Assembly (NCBI RefSeq): GCF_005780185.1 | Contig: NZ_VBUI01000012.1 | Coordinates: 58,864 to 122,863 of the forward strand | Direction: 5' to 3' | From: Halomonas urmiana | GTDB taxonomy: Bacteria; Pseudomonadota; Gammaproteobacteria; Pseudomonadales; Halomonadaceae | DNA: 64,000 nt | Part shown: piece by piece, positions 45,369 through 55,413 of the stretch | Numbering within the stretch: position 1 is the stretch's first letter | How the letters are laid out: each line of letters starts with the position of its first letter | The notes under the pieces: model-generated | The model's input: the letters and a program-made list of their open reading frames with translations, nothing else | What the model was told of the DNA's origin: nothing | Databases searched by the model: none | Made by a program: the position numbers and the translations under genes

Positions 45369-47537
45369 TCAGTAGCTCCAGGTCAGGTTGGCCATGACGT
45401 GGCGCGGGGCGCCATAGAAGCCCTGATCCCACTTCAGGCTGGTCAGGTATTTCTCGTCGGTGACGTTGTTGACGTTCAACGAACCAGTCAGGCTGTCGCT
45501 GAAGTCGTAACTCGCCATCAGGTCGACCAGGGCGTAAGCGTCCTGACGGGTCTTGCCATCGTCGCGATCACGGTCACGCTCGATATCGTCCTGCCAGCGC
45601 AGCCTGGCGCCGACCTTGAGCGCAGCCAGGGACGCCGGCCGATAGCTGGTGGTCGCCCGCACCAAGTGGCGCGGGATGTAGGTGTTGGTCGCCTCGCCCT
45701 CGGCGTCCTCGACCTCCAGGTAGGTATAGCCGGCGCTGGCCTGCCAGCCCGGGGTCAGCTCACCGGCCAGGGTCAGCTCCACGCCCTCGCTAGTGATGCC
45801 GTCGGCCGCCTTGTAGGCCTCGCGCCCGTTCACTCGACCGTCCGGCTGGGCCACGTGGTTCTGCTCGGTGCGGAACACGGCCAAGGCCGCATCGGCGCCA
45901 CCGTCGAAGACATCGGCTTTGAGCCCCAGCTCATAGCTGGCCCCCTCGATGGGGTCGAGATACTGCCCGCTGCGGTCCATCTCGGTCTGCGGATTGAAAA
46001 TCTCGGTATAACTGGCGTAGAGCGAGGCCCGGTCGGTCACATCGTAGATCAGGCCGGCATAGGGCGTCAGCTCGTTGTCGAGGGTGGTGTCCTGGGAACT
46101 GCCGTACTGCTTACCCACGGTATCCAGCCAGCTCATCCGCGCGCCGACCACTGCCGTCCAGCGATCGGCCAGGTCCAGCTTGCCGGTGCCGTAGACGCTG
46201 CGCTCCTTGATGGTGGCGTCGTTGACGAAGTCGGGATCGCCGAAGTCGGGCTCCGGGTAGTCGCCGTCCCACTCGTCCAGGGGGGGTAGGTCCTCCGTGG
46301 CGGCCGCGTAGAGGGAGCTCTGCTGGTTGCGGCTCTGGCTCCAGTCCGAGCCCAGCACCAGCTGATGGGTGCGTCCGAACGCCTCGACATCGCCCTTGGC
46401 ATGCACGTCCGCCACCCACTGCTCCAGGTGCCGATCGTACTTGCTCAGATAGAAGCTGTTCGGAATCCGCCCGGTGACGGCATCCGGCACGGTGCCGATG
46501 TAGAACAACTCGGTGTCGGAGACCATGTCCAGGTGGGTCACCGTGCCCTTGAGCGACCAGTCATCGGAGAGCCGCTGGGTCAGCTCGACGAAGCTGCGCT
46601 GCGTCTCGCCGTTCCAGTAGGACCAGTCGGGGGCCGGGGACGTCGAGCGATCATAGTCGGTGGGGTTGCCGGCCGAGTCGTAGAGCGGCAGCGCGCCCCA
46701 CATGTTGCTGTCGGTATCGTTGCGCTGCCGGGTATGCCCCAGCGCCAGCTGGGTGCTGTCCGTCACATCGGCTTCCAGCACGCCGTAGAGCACGCCGCGC
46801 TCGCGATGCAGCCGATCCAGGTAGGAGTCGCTGTCCTGCACCGCGGCTATCAGGCGGCCGCGCACCCGACCTTCATCGTCAAGGGGGCCGGAGACATCCA
46901 GCGCCAGGCGGCGGTGGTCATCGCTGCCCAGGGTCCCCGTGACGGACGCCTGCGGCGTCGCGGTGGGACGCTTGCGGACGAAGTTGACGGTGGCCGCCGG
47001 GTTGCCCGAGCCGGACATCAGGCCGGTCGCGCCACGGACCACCTCGACACGATCGTAGACGGCGGTGTCGATATCGCCATGCACATTGTTATAGGGCATG
47101 GGCAGGCGCAGTCCGTCGACCTGCAGGTTGGAGATCTCGAAGCCACGGGACGAGTAGTAGGTGCGGTCCGTCTCGACGCGCTCTACCGTCACGCCCGGGG
47201 TACTTTCCAGCACATCGTTGAGGGTATCGAGGTTGAAGTCCTCAATCTGGGCGCGAGTCACCGTGGAGACGGATTGCGGGGTCTCGCGGGGCGCCAGGTC
47301 GAGCTTGGTCGCGGTGCTGGTGCGCGAGACGCGATAGTCGTCGGAGCCCTCGGTGACGATCGACAGCGCCTCGGCCTCGACGGTCACCGTCTCGAGGGCC
47401 TCGGTGGACTCGGCCTCTTCGGCCAGCAGAACGGGGGACATCAGCGCGAGCGAGCCGGCGGTGGCCAGGCCGAGGGCACGGCGCACGGCCTGGGCGAGGG
47501 GGGCGACCCCGACGCGTCGGGAAGCGGCTGGGAACAT
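45369..47537 (-). CDS. FhuE-like TonB-dependent siderophore receptor
   Basis: A 722-residue outer-membrane receptor with a long N terminus and signal (VRRALGLATAGSLALMSPVLLA), a TonB-box-like ETVTVEAEALS, and a plug domain with APRETPQSVSTVTRAQIEDF and VEVVRGATGLMSGSGNPAATVN. The barrel ends NLTWSY. The C-terminal YLTSLKWDQGFYGAPR block is typical of FhuE, the receptor for coprogen, rhodotorulic acid and some ferrioxamines. It has no signalling domain. It is convergent with the first receptor and has its own Fur-like site. It may take up foreign hydroxamates. Confidence 0.9.
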   Translation of the reverse strand: MFPAASRRVGVAPLAQAVRRALGLATAGSLALMSPVLLAEEAESTEALETVTVEAEALSIVTEGSDDYRVSRTSTATKLDLAPRETPQSVSTVTRAQIEDFNLDTLNDVLESTPGVTVERVETDRTYYSSRGFEISNLQVDGLRLPMPYNNVHGDIDTAVYDRVEVVRGATGLMSGSGNPAATVNFVRKRPTATPQASVTGTLGSDDHRRLALDVSGPLDDEGRVRGRLIAAVQDSDSYLDRLHRERGVLYGVLEADVTDSTQLALGHTRQRNDTDSNMWGALPLYDSAGNPTDYDRSTSPAPDWSYWNGETQRSFVELTQRLSDDWSLKGTVTHLDMVSDTELFYIGTVPDAVTGRIPNSFYLSKYDRHLEQWVADVHAKGDVEAFGRTHQLVLGSDWSQSRNQQSSLYAAATEDLPPLDEWDGDYPEPDFGDPDFVNDATIKERSVYGTGKLDLADRWTAVVGARMSWLDTVGKQYGSSQDTTLDNELTPYAGLIYDVTDRASLYASYTEIFNPQTEMDRSGQYLDPIEGASYELGLKADVFDGGADAALAVFRTEQNHVAQPDGRVNGREAYKAADGITSEGVELTLAGELTPGWQASAGYTYLEVEDAEGEATNTYIPRHLVRATTSYRPASLAALKVGARLRWQDDIERDRDRDDGKTRQDAYALVDLMASYDFSDSLTGSLNVNNVTDEKYLTSLKWDQGFYGAPRHVMANLTWSY

Positions 47538-47578
47538 GGGGGAGCAAGCCTCTGGGTCTTATGCACGGGAACGCGCAT

Positions 47579-47597
47579 GATAATGACTCGCATTGAT
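47579..47597. promoter_or_regulatory. Fur-box-like site upstream of the FhuE-like receptor
   Basis: GATAATGACTCGCATTGAT (minus-strand operator) matches the Fur consensus at 12 of 19 positions, 42 nt before the receptor start. Confidence 0.6.
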
Positions 47598-47725
47598 AAC
47601 AACAACCCGCATTGGAACTTATTCTTGTTTGGCGAGTCGTGCGGTGCCACGCCGGCCAGTCGACACCGCGGCGGCGGCTCTGCGGTCGCCGCCTGGGAAA
47701 ACATGAAGAGGCTCGGGTCAGCCGG

Positions 47726-49528
<1,803 letters not shown>

Positions 49529-49591
49529 CGGGAGGGTCCTGGCAAACGGGAGGCCAAGCCTACGCCATGACGGCGTGCGAACCAACCGATA

Positions 49592-49610
49592 GCATTGATA
49601 AGTATTATTA
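49592..49610. promoter_or_regulatory. Fur-box-like site between the ABC exporter and fhuC
   Basis: GCATTGATAAGTATTATTA within an AT-rich patch lies in the 148-nt divergent spacer, so one operator could control both directions. Confidence 0.6.
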
Positions 49611-49676
49611 TTTGACTTACGCTTTGCGCAAACTCCCACCGCCCCCAGGGGCGGCCTTCCGCGAGCGGAGCCCCCC

Positions 49677-50444
49677 ATGATCGAAACGCGCGCCGCCTCC
49701 TTCGAGGTCAACGGCCAGTGCCTGCTGCACCCCCTCGACCTGACCTTCGCGGAGGGCCGGGTCCACGGCCTGATCGGCCACAATGGCTCGGGCAAGTCGA
49801 CCCTGCTCAAGCTGCTGGCCCGCCAGCAAGTCGCCAGCCGGGGCGAGCTCAGGCTGGACGGCGAGCCGCTGACGAGCTGGGGCCATCGCGACTTCGCTCG
49901 TCGGGTCGCCTACCTGTCCCAGCACCTGCCCGCCGCCGACAACCTCACGGGCCGCGAGCTGGTGAGCTTCGGCCGCTACCCCTGGCGCGGCCTGCTGGGC
50001 CGCCATGGACGCGACGACGAGGCGGCCATCGACCGGGCCCTGGCACTGACCCACACCGAGCCCTTCGCCGACCGCCAGGTGGATACCCTCTCCGGCGGTG
50101 AGCGCCAGCGCGTCTGGCTAGCCATGCTGCTCGCCCAGGGCAGCCGTTTCCTGCTGCTCGACGAGCCCCTGGCGGCCCTCGACGTCGCCCACCAGGTGGA
50201 GGTGCTGGCCCTCACGCGCCGGCTGTGCCGGGAGCTGGGCCTCGGCGTGATCATCGTGCTTCACGACATCAACATGGCGGCGCGCTACTGTGACCGTCTG
50301 GTGGCCCTGCACGGCGGCCGGCTGCTGGCCCAGGGCACGCCCGAGGAGATGATGAACGGCGACACCCTGAAGGCCATCTACGGCATCCCCATGCACGTCA
50401 TGGCCCACCCCTCCGGCGAGCACCGCGTCGCCATCGCCCACTGA
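49677..50444 (+). CDS. fhuC: Ferric hydroxamate ABC importer ATPase FhuC
   Basis: ATPase of the FhuBCD inner-membrane importer. The 255-residue product has Walker [10 protein letters not shown] (about 34-42), Q loop YLSQHLP, signature [13 protein letters not shown], Walker [13 protein letters not shown] and the His switch [14 protein letters not shown] precedes the ATG by 6 nt. It is followed by an FhuD-like binding protein and a double-length FhuB-like permease. Assignment to hydroxamates rests on the FhuB fusion and the neighbours. Confidence 0.9.
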   Translation: MIETRAASFEVNGQCLLHPLDLTFAEGRVHGLIGHNGSGKSTLLKLLARQQVASRGELRLDGEPLTSWGHRDFARRVAYLSQHLPAADNLTGRELVSFGRYPWRGLLGRHGRDDEAAIDRALALTHTEPFADRQVDTLSGGERQRVWLAMLLAQGSRFLLLDEPLAALDVAHQVEVLALTRRLCRELGLGVIIVLHDINMAARYCDRLVALHGGRLLAQGTPEEMMNGDTLKAIYGIPMHVMAHPSGEHRVAIAH

Positions 50445-50472
50445 TCGCTCTCATCCGACCCTGGAGCTCGCC

Positions 50473-51411
50473 GTGTTTCTCGGATCGCCCCGCCGATCGG
50501 CTCATCGTTGGCCCTGCCTGCGCTGGCTCGTCGCCCTGCTGACCGGCCTGGTGGCCGCCTCGGCCGTCGCCGCCTCGGCCGTCGCCGCCTCGGCCGTCGC
50601 CGCCTCGACCGCGACCAGCCCGCCGCGGCTGGCCACCCTCGACTGGACCCTGGCCGAGACACTGGTCGCGCTCGATGCGCCCCCCGCCGCGGTCGCCCAG
50701 GTCGAGGCCTACCATGCCTGGGTGGGCGAGCCGGCCCTGCCGGGCGCAACGATCGACCTGGGGCTGCGCAGCCAGCCCAACCTCGAGCTGCTGGCGAGCC
50801 TGGCACCGGAGCGCATCCTGATCTCGCCGATGTTCGCCAACCTGACACCGCGTCTCGAGCGCATCGCCCCGGTCGCGTCCCTGCCGCTCTACACCCCCGA
50901 CCGCGACACCTGGCGCGAGATGCGCGAGCTGACCCGCTCGCTCGGCCGCCTGGTCGAGCGTCCCGAGGCGGCGACGCGACTGATCGAGGAGACCGAGGCA
51001 CGGCTCGACGCCCTGCGGGGGCGGCTGAATGACGCTGTGCCTCCCCTGTTGGTGGTGCAGTTTATGGATCGCCGCCACGTGCGGGTCTTCGGCGACAACG
51101 GGCTCTTCCAGGCGGTGCTCGATCGCCTGGGGCTCGAGAACGCCTGGCGCGGGCCCACCAACGCCTGGGGCTTCTCGCTGGTGGGCATCGAGGCACTGGC
51201 CGGCCTCGACGCCCGCCTGGTGGTGGTGGAGCCCTATCCCGCCGGGGTCCGCGAGCGCCTGGACGACGCCGGCCTCTGGGGCCACCTGGTCGAGGCGAGC
51301 CGCGGGGCGCCCCTCGTGCTGCCGCCGATCTGGAGCTTCGGCGCCCTGCCCTCGGCCGAGCGTTTCGCCGAACAGCTGGTGAGTGCCCTGGAGCCCGACG
51401 ATGCCGCCTGA
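50473..51411 (+). CDS. fhuD: Periplasmic siderophore-binding protein FhuD-like (GTG start)
   Basis: A 312-residue precursor. The GTG start has GGAG six bases upstream, and no ATG gives a better signal peptide. The signal region holds three copies of an AVAAS unit encoded by a 15-bp tandem repeat. The mature part has the type III binding-protein fold with a helical backbone: LATLDWTLAETLVALDAPPAAV, LRSQPNLELLASLAPERILIS, and the C-terminal LVVVEPYPAGVRERL. Its end overlaps the permease start by 11 nt. Confidence 0.88.
   Translation: MFLGSPRRSAHRWPCLRWLVALLTGLVAASAVAASAVAASAVAASTATSPPRLATLDWTLAETLVALDAPPAAVAQVEAYHAWVGEPALPGATIDLGLRSQPNLELLASLAPERILISPMFANLTPRLERIAPVASLPLYTPDRDTWREMRELTRSLGRLVERPEAATRLIEETEARLDALRGRLNDAVPPLLVVQFMDRRHVRVFGDNGLFQAVLDRLGLENAWRGPTNAWGFSLVGIEALAGLDARLVVVEPYPAGVRERLDDAGLWGHLVEASRGAPLVLPPIWSFGALPSAERFAEQLVSALEPDDAA
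50557..50610 (+). repeat. 15-bp tandem repeat in the binding-protein signal peptide
   Basis: GCCTCGGCCGTCGCC occurs three times in perfect tandem (50557, 50572, 50587), followed by a partial fourth copy. It encodes Ala-Ser-Ala-Val-Ala, so copy-number change keeps frame and lengthens the hydrophobic signal segment. Confidence 0.85.
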
Positions 51412-53413
51412 CGTCCTCGCCTCCCGCCATCCCTGGCGCCCCCGGCTGACGCCGGTCGCACTCTGCCTGCCGCTCGCCCTCGGCGTGCTGGCCCTCGCCC
51501 TTGGCCACCTGCTTGACGGCCCCGGCCTGTGGGAAGGCCTGGCCGCGCTGTTTGCCCCCGCGGCGCCGATCGATGCGACCTCGAGTCTGGTGCTGCACTA
51601 CGCCTGGTGGCCGCGACTCGCCATGGCGCTGCTCGCCGGCGGCGGCCTGGCGCTGGCCGGCGTGCTGATGCAGCAGGTGCTGCGCAACCCGCTGGCGGCC
51701 CCCACCACCCTGGGCGTGGCGAGCGGCGCCAACCTGGCGCTGATGGCCGCCTCGCTGATGGCCCCGGGCCTGCTGGGGCTGGGACGGGAGTGGGTGGCGC
51801 TGGCCGGCGGTGGCCTGGCCATGGGCCTGGTCTTCGCCCTGGCCTGGCGACGCGGCCTGGCGCCGGTGGTGGTAGTGCTCGGCGGGCTGGTGGTCAACCT
51901 CTACTTCGGAGCGCTCTCCATGGTGCTGCTGCTCTTCCACCAGGAGGAGCTCAAGGGGCTGCTGATCTGGGGAGCCGGGTCGCTGGCCCAGAACGGCTGG
52001 CAGGACGTCGCCTTCCTGGCGCCGCGTCTGGCGATCGGCGGCCTGCTCGCCTGGCTGCTGCTGCGCCCCCTGGCGGTCCTCGCCCTCGACGAGGCCGGGG
52101 CCAGGAGCCTCGGCGTCTCGCTCAAGCATCTACGCTTCGCCGGCCTGGGGCTCGCGGTCTTTCTTACCGGCTGCGTGGTGAGCGTGGTGGGGATCATCGG
52201 CTTCATCGGCCTGGCCGCGCCGAATATCGTGCGCCTGGTCGGCGCACGGCGCCTGGGTGCGCGGCTCGCCTGGTCGACGCTGCTCGGTGCGCTGCTACTG
52301 GTCGCCACCGACCTGGCGCTGCAGCGCGTCTCGGGCCACCTGCCGACCCTGATTCCCACCGGCGCCACCACCGCCGCCCTGGGCGCGCCGCTGCTGCTGT
52401 GGTTGATTCCGCGGCTGCGCCTCACCGGCGAGACGCCCCCGCGCGAGGCCCGCGCCCTGGGCCGGCGCCATCCGGCCCCGGAGCGGCTGGCCGGTGGGCT
52501 CGCCCTCGCCCTGCTGGGCGTGGGCGCCGTCGCGGTGCTGGCCGGCCAGGGGCCCGACGGCTGGCAGTGGGCCTCGCCCGGCGACTGGACGCTGCTGCAG
52601 TGGCGCGCCCCCCGAGCGCTGGCCGCCGCCAGCTGCGGGGTCATGCTCGCCATCGCCGGCACCCTGATCCAGCGCCTGACCGCCAACCCCATGGCCAGCC
52701 CCGAGGTGCTGGGCATCAGCGGCGGCAGCGCCATCGCTCTGATGGGCGCCATCTTCCTGCTGCCTGCCCCCGGCAACCTGACCCTGGTGGCCGCCGGCAC
52801 CCTGGGGGCGCTGGCCAGCCTGGCGGTGCTGGTGGGCCTCAACCGCGGTAGCGGCTTCCAGCCGGAACGCCTGCTGCTGACCGGCGTGGCGATCACCGCG
52901 CTGTTCGAGGCGGTCAAGGGCGTGGTGCTCGCCGGGGGCGATCCCCGCGGCCAGCAGGTCATCGCCTGGTTGTCCGGCTCCACCTACTACGTCGACCCGA
53001 CCAGCGCCCTGGTGGTCGCCACGCTGTCCCTGTTGCTGGCCCTGGTCGCCGCGCCGCTGGCTCGCTGGCTGGACATCCTGCCGCTGGGCGGCGCCACCGC
53101 CACGGCCTTGGGGCTGCCCCTGGCGCGTTCGCGGCTGGTGCTGCTGCTGATGGTGGCGCTGCTCACCGCCGGGGCCACCCTGGTGGTGGGGCCGCTCTCC
53201 TTCGTCGGCCTGCTGGCCCCGCACATGGCGCGACTGATGGGCTTCACCCGGGCCCGGGCGCACCTTGCCGGGGCGGCGCTTACCGGCGCCCTGCTGATGG
53301 TGCTGGCCGACGGGCTGGGCCGCCAGCTGCTGTTCCCCGAGGAGATCCCCGCCGGCCTGGTGGCCTCGCTGCTCGGCGGCGCCTACTTCATGTGGGGGCT
53401 GCGGCGACTGTGA
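51401..53413 (+). CDS. fhuB: Ferric hydroxamate permease FhuB (two fused FecCD modules)
   Basis: A 670-residue inner-membrane permease made of two homologous halves (about 1-335 and 345-670), as in E. coli FhuB (660). Each half carries the FecCD motifs: GVLMQQVLRNPLAAPTTLGV and GTLIQRLTANPMASPEVLGI, and GFIGLAAPNIVRLV and SFVGLLAPHMARLM. About 18-20 hydrophobic segments are visible. The start MPPDVLASRHPW overlaps the binding-protein stop; an upstream ATG at 51383 would increase the overlap. Confidence 0.92.
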   Translation: MPPDVLASRHPWRPRLTPVALCLPLALGVLALALGHLLDGPGLWEGLAALFAPAAPIDATSSLVLHYAWWPRLAMALLAGGGLALAGVLMQQVLRNPLAAPTTLGVASGANLALMAASLMAPGLLGLGREWVALAGGGLAMGLVFALAWRRGLAPVVVVLGGLVVNLYFGALSMVLLLFHQEELKGLLIWGAGSLAQNGWQDVAFLAPRLAIGGLLAWLLLRPLAVLALDEAGARSLGVSLKHLRFAGLGLAVFLTGCVVSVVGIIGFIGLAAPNIVRLVGARRLGARLAWSTLLGALLLVATDLALQRVSGHLPTLIPTGATTAALGAPLLLWLIPRLRLTGETPPREARALGRRHPAPERLAGGLALALLGVGAVAVLAGQGPDGWQWASPGDWTLLQWRAPRALAAASCGVMLAIAGTLIQRLTANPMASPEVLGISGGSAIALMGAIFLLPAPGNLTLVAAGTLGALASLAVLVGLNRGSGFQPERLLLTGVAITALFEAVKGVVLAGGDPRGQQVIAWLSGSTYYVDPTSALVVATLSLLLALVAAPLARWLDILPLGGATATALGLPLARSRLVLLLMVALLTAGATLVVGPLSFVGLLAPHMARLMGFTRARAHLAGAALTGALLMVLADGLGRQLLFPEEIPAGLVASLLGGAYFMWGLRRL

Positions 53414-53481
53414 ACGATGCCGAGCCGAAAACCCTCCGCCCGGCATTGCCGCCCCTTCGCCGCTGCCATAGGATGGCGACC

Positions 53482-54171
53482 ATGCCGTCTCCACGCTCAT
53501 CAACGGGCCGGGCCGGGCGACGCCTCCTTGCTCTCGGCCTCGCCTTCGCCCTGTCACTCTGGCCCCTGCTGGCCCCGGCCCATCCTCACGGCTGGGTGGA
53601 TGTCACGGTGCGCGTGCTGATGGATGAGCAGGGCCGGGTCGAGGCCCTGCAGCAACGCTGGCGCCTGGACCCCTTCTACAGCCTCCTGCTGCTGGAGGAG
53701 CTGCAATCCGCCGAGGGCGAGGCCCCGATGGAGGCTCGCCTCGACCAGCTCGGCGTGGAGATCCGCCACAACCTCGCCCCGCAACACTATTTCACCCACG
53801 TCACCCAGGACGGCGAAGCGGTCGAGCTCGGTGAGGTGGAGCATTTCACCACCCTGGCGCGGGACGGCCGCGTCGAACTCATGTTCCGGCTTCCCCTGGC
53901 CGAGCCCCTGCCACTCGGCCAGGCTCCGATGCGCTACCGGATCTATGACCCGACCTACTATCTCGAGGTGCTGCATGAGGCAGAGGGCGACACGCCCCGG
54001 CCGGACGCGCTTGGCGTGACCGGGGCCGACTGCGATACGCGTATCATCGCCGCCGATCCCGACCCGGCGAAGGTCGCCGAGGCAGCGAGCCTAGACCGCG
54101 AGGCGCAAGCGCCGGAAGGGTTGGGACGCTTCTTTGCCGAAACCGGAGAGGTGCGATGCGAGTCCCCCTGA
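53482..54171 (+). CDS. DUF1007 family periplasmic protein
   Basis: A 229-residue precursor with a signal peptide (LLALGLAFALSLWPLLAPAHA-like segment, residues about 14-34) followed by HPHGWVDVTVRVL, the His-rich N terminus typical of DUF1007. YYLEVLHEAEGD and DCDTRIIAADPDP appear later. AGGA lies 8 nt before the ATG at 53482; a second ATG at 53473 is possible. It overlaps the following NicO-family gene by 16 nt. The family is usually paired with NicO or ABC metal transporters and is assumed to handle divalent metal in the periplasm. It is not a known part of siderophore uptake. Confidence 0.82.
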   Translation: MPSPRSSTGRAGRRLLALGLAFALSLWPLLAPAHPHGWVDVTVRVLMDEQGRVEALQQRWRLDPFYSLLLLEELQSAEGEAPMEARLDQLGVEIRHNLAPQHYFTHVTQDGEAVELGEVEHFTTLARDGRVELMFRLPLAEPLPLGQAPMRYRIYDPTYYLEVLHEAEGDTPRPDALGVTGADCDTRIIAADPDPAKVAEAASLDREAQAPEGLGRFFAETGEVRCESP

Positions 54172-55172
54172 CGCCCTCCGGGAGCGCCGCGTCCCGGAGC
54201 CCGAGCCCGCACCGTCCCCGCTGGCGTTGGCTGATCGGGCTCGGCCTGCTATCGCTGGCGGTGCTCGGCCTGGCCTGGATCGCATCCGGCCAGGGCTTAG
54301 GCCTGCAATTAGTGGCCTGGCAGCGAGATCTCCACCGCGCCCTGACGGAGGCGGTCACCACCCTCGCCGCCGTTCCGAGCGCGACCGCCTGGCTGAGCCT
54401 ACTCGGCCTCAGCTTCGGCTACGGCGTCTTCCATGCCGCCGGCCCCGGGCACGGCAAGGCGGTGCTCGGCACCTATCTGCTCAGCCAGGGCGGCGCCCTG
54501 CGCCGGGCCCTGCTGCTCTCCTGCCTGGCCTCGCTGCTGCAGGCCCTGGTGGCCATCGCCCTGGTCACGGTGCTGGTCCATGGCCTGGGCTGGCTGACAC
54601 GCCAGGCCATGGGGTCGGTGGTCTGGCTGGAGCAGGCCAGCTATCTGCTGGTCGCGATGCTGGGGCTCTGGCTGTGCTGGCGCGCGCTGGCCCGCTCGCG
54701 TCTTCCTTGGCAGGCGGCGGCCCATGACCATGAGCATGACCACCACGAGTGTGACTGCGCCCATCACCTGACGCCCCAGCAGGCCGAAGACTGGCGCAGC
54801 GCCCTGGCCGTAGTGGCATCGATCGGCATGCGGCCCTGCAGCGGTAGCGTCCTGCTGGTCGGTGCCGCCTCCCTGCTCGGCCACTACTGGGCCGGCGTGC
54901 TGGCGGTGCTGGCCATGGCGGTGGGGACGGCCCTGACGGTCTCGGCGCTGGCCCTGGCCAGCGTGATGGCCAGGCGATGGGCCGAGGGTCGCCTGCAGCG
55001 CTCCCTGCAGGGGTCGGGCATCGCGCGATGCCTGCGACTGGCCGGCTTCGCGGGGGGCCTGCTCATCCTGCTCCTGGGTCTCTCCCTGTTCATGGCCGGA
55101 GTTCGCGCTCCCGCGGAGATACCGCTCCTCGACTCGGCCCCCACTTCCTCTTCCTCACCCTTCGGCGGGTAG
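54156..55172 (+). CDS. NicO/RcnA-family nickel/cobalt transporter
   Basis: A 338-residue membrane protein with about six to seven helices. The NicO signature FHAAGPGHGKAVLGTYLLSQGG lies in the first half and SIGMRPCSGSVLLVGAASLL in the second. Between them is a cytoplasm- or periplasm-facing loop HDHEHDHHECDCAHH, a clear metal-binding stretch. It overlaps the DUF1007 gene, which it probably works with. Direction of transport (export as RcnA, or import) and metal are not determined by sequence. Confidence 0.85.
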   Translation: MRVPLTPSGSAASRSPSPHRPRWRWLIGLGLLSLAVLGLAWIASGQGLGLQLVAWQRDLHRALTEAVTTLAAVPSATAWLSLLGLSFGYGVFHAAGPGHGKAVLGTYLLSQGGALRRALLLSCLASLLQALVAIALVTVLVHGLGWLTRQAMGSVVWLEQASYLLVAMLGLWLCWRALARSRLPWQAAAHDHEHDHHECDCAHHLTPQQAEDWRSALAVVASIGMRPCSGSVLLVGAASLLGHYWAGVLAVLAMAVGTALTVSALALASVMARRWAEGRLQRSLQGSGIARCLRLAGFAGGLLILLLGLSLFMAGVRAPAEIPLLDSAPTSSSSPFGG

Positions 55173-55301
55173 TACGAGAGCCTTCCCATGGAGACGCCTA
55201 GCCAGGGGCCGGGTGTCCTCCTCTCGATGTCGGCGAAACTTCTCACTCCCACCCAGACACGACATCGATGGCACGGGCGACAAGACGCCTCTTTTATAAA
55301 A

Positions 55302-55320
55302 AATAATGCAAAGCATTATC
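55302..55320. promoter_or_regulatory. Fur box upstream of the IutA-like receptor
   Basis: ATAATGC-AAA-GCATTAT is a perfect 7-3-7 dyad in an AT-rich patch about 95 nt before the receptor start. Confidence 0.75.
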
Positions 55321-55413
55321 ATTTGATTTAATATTTCTATCAGAAGACTGTGCCCACACAGCGACATCCTGGCTCCCTGCCACCTCGGATCAACTCAAGG
55401 GAAAGCTTCCGTA

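Noticed and set aside
50557..50610. Short tandem repeat considered as a CRISPR-like array
   Set aside because: Units are directly adjacent without spacers and encode part of a signal peptide.
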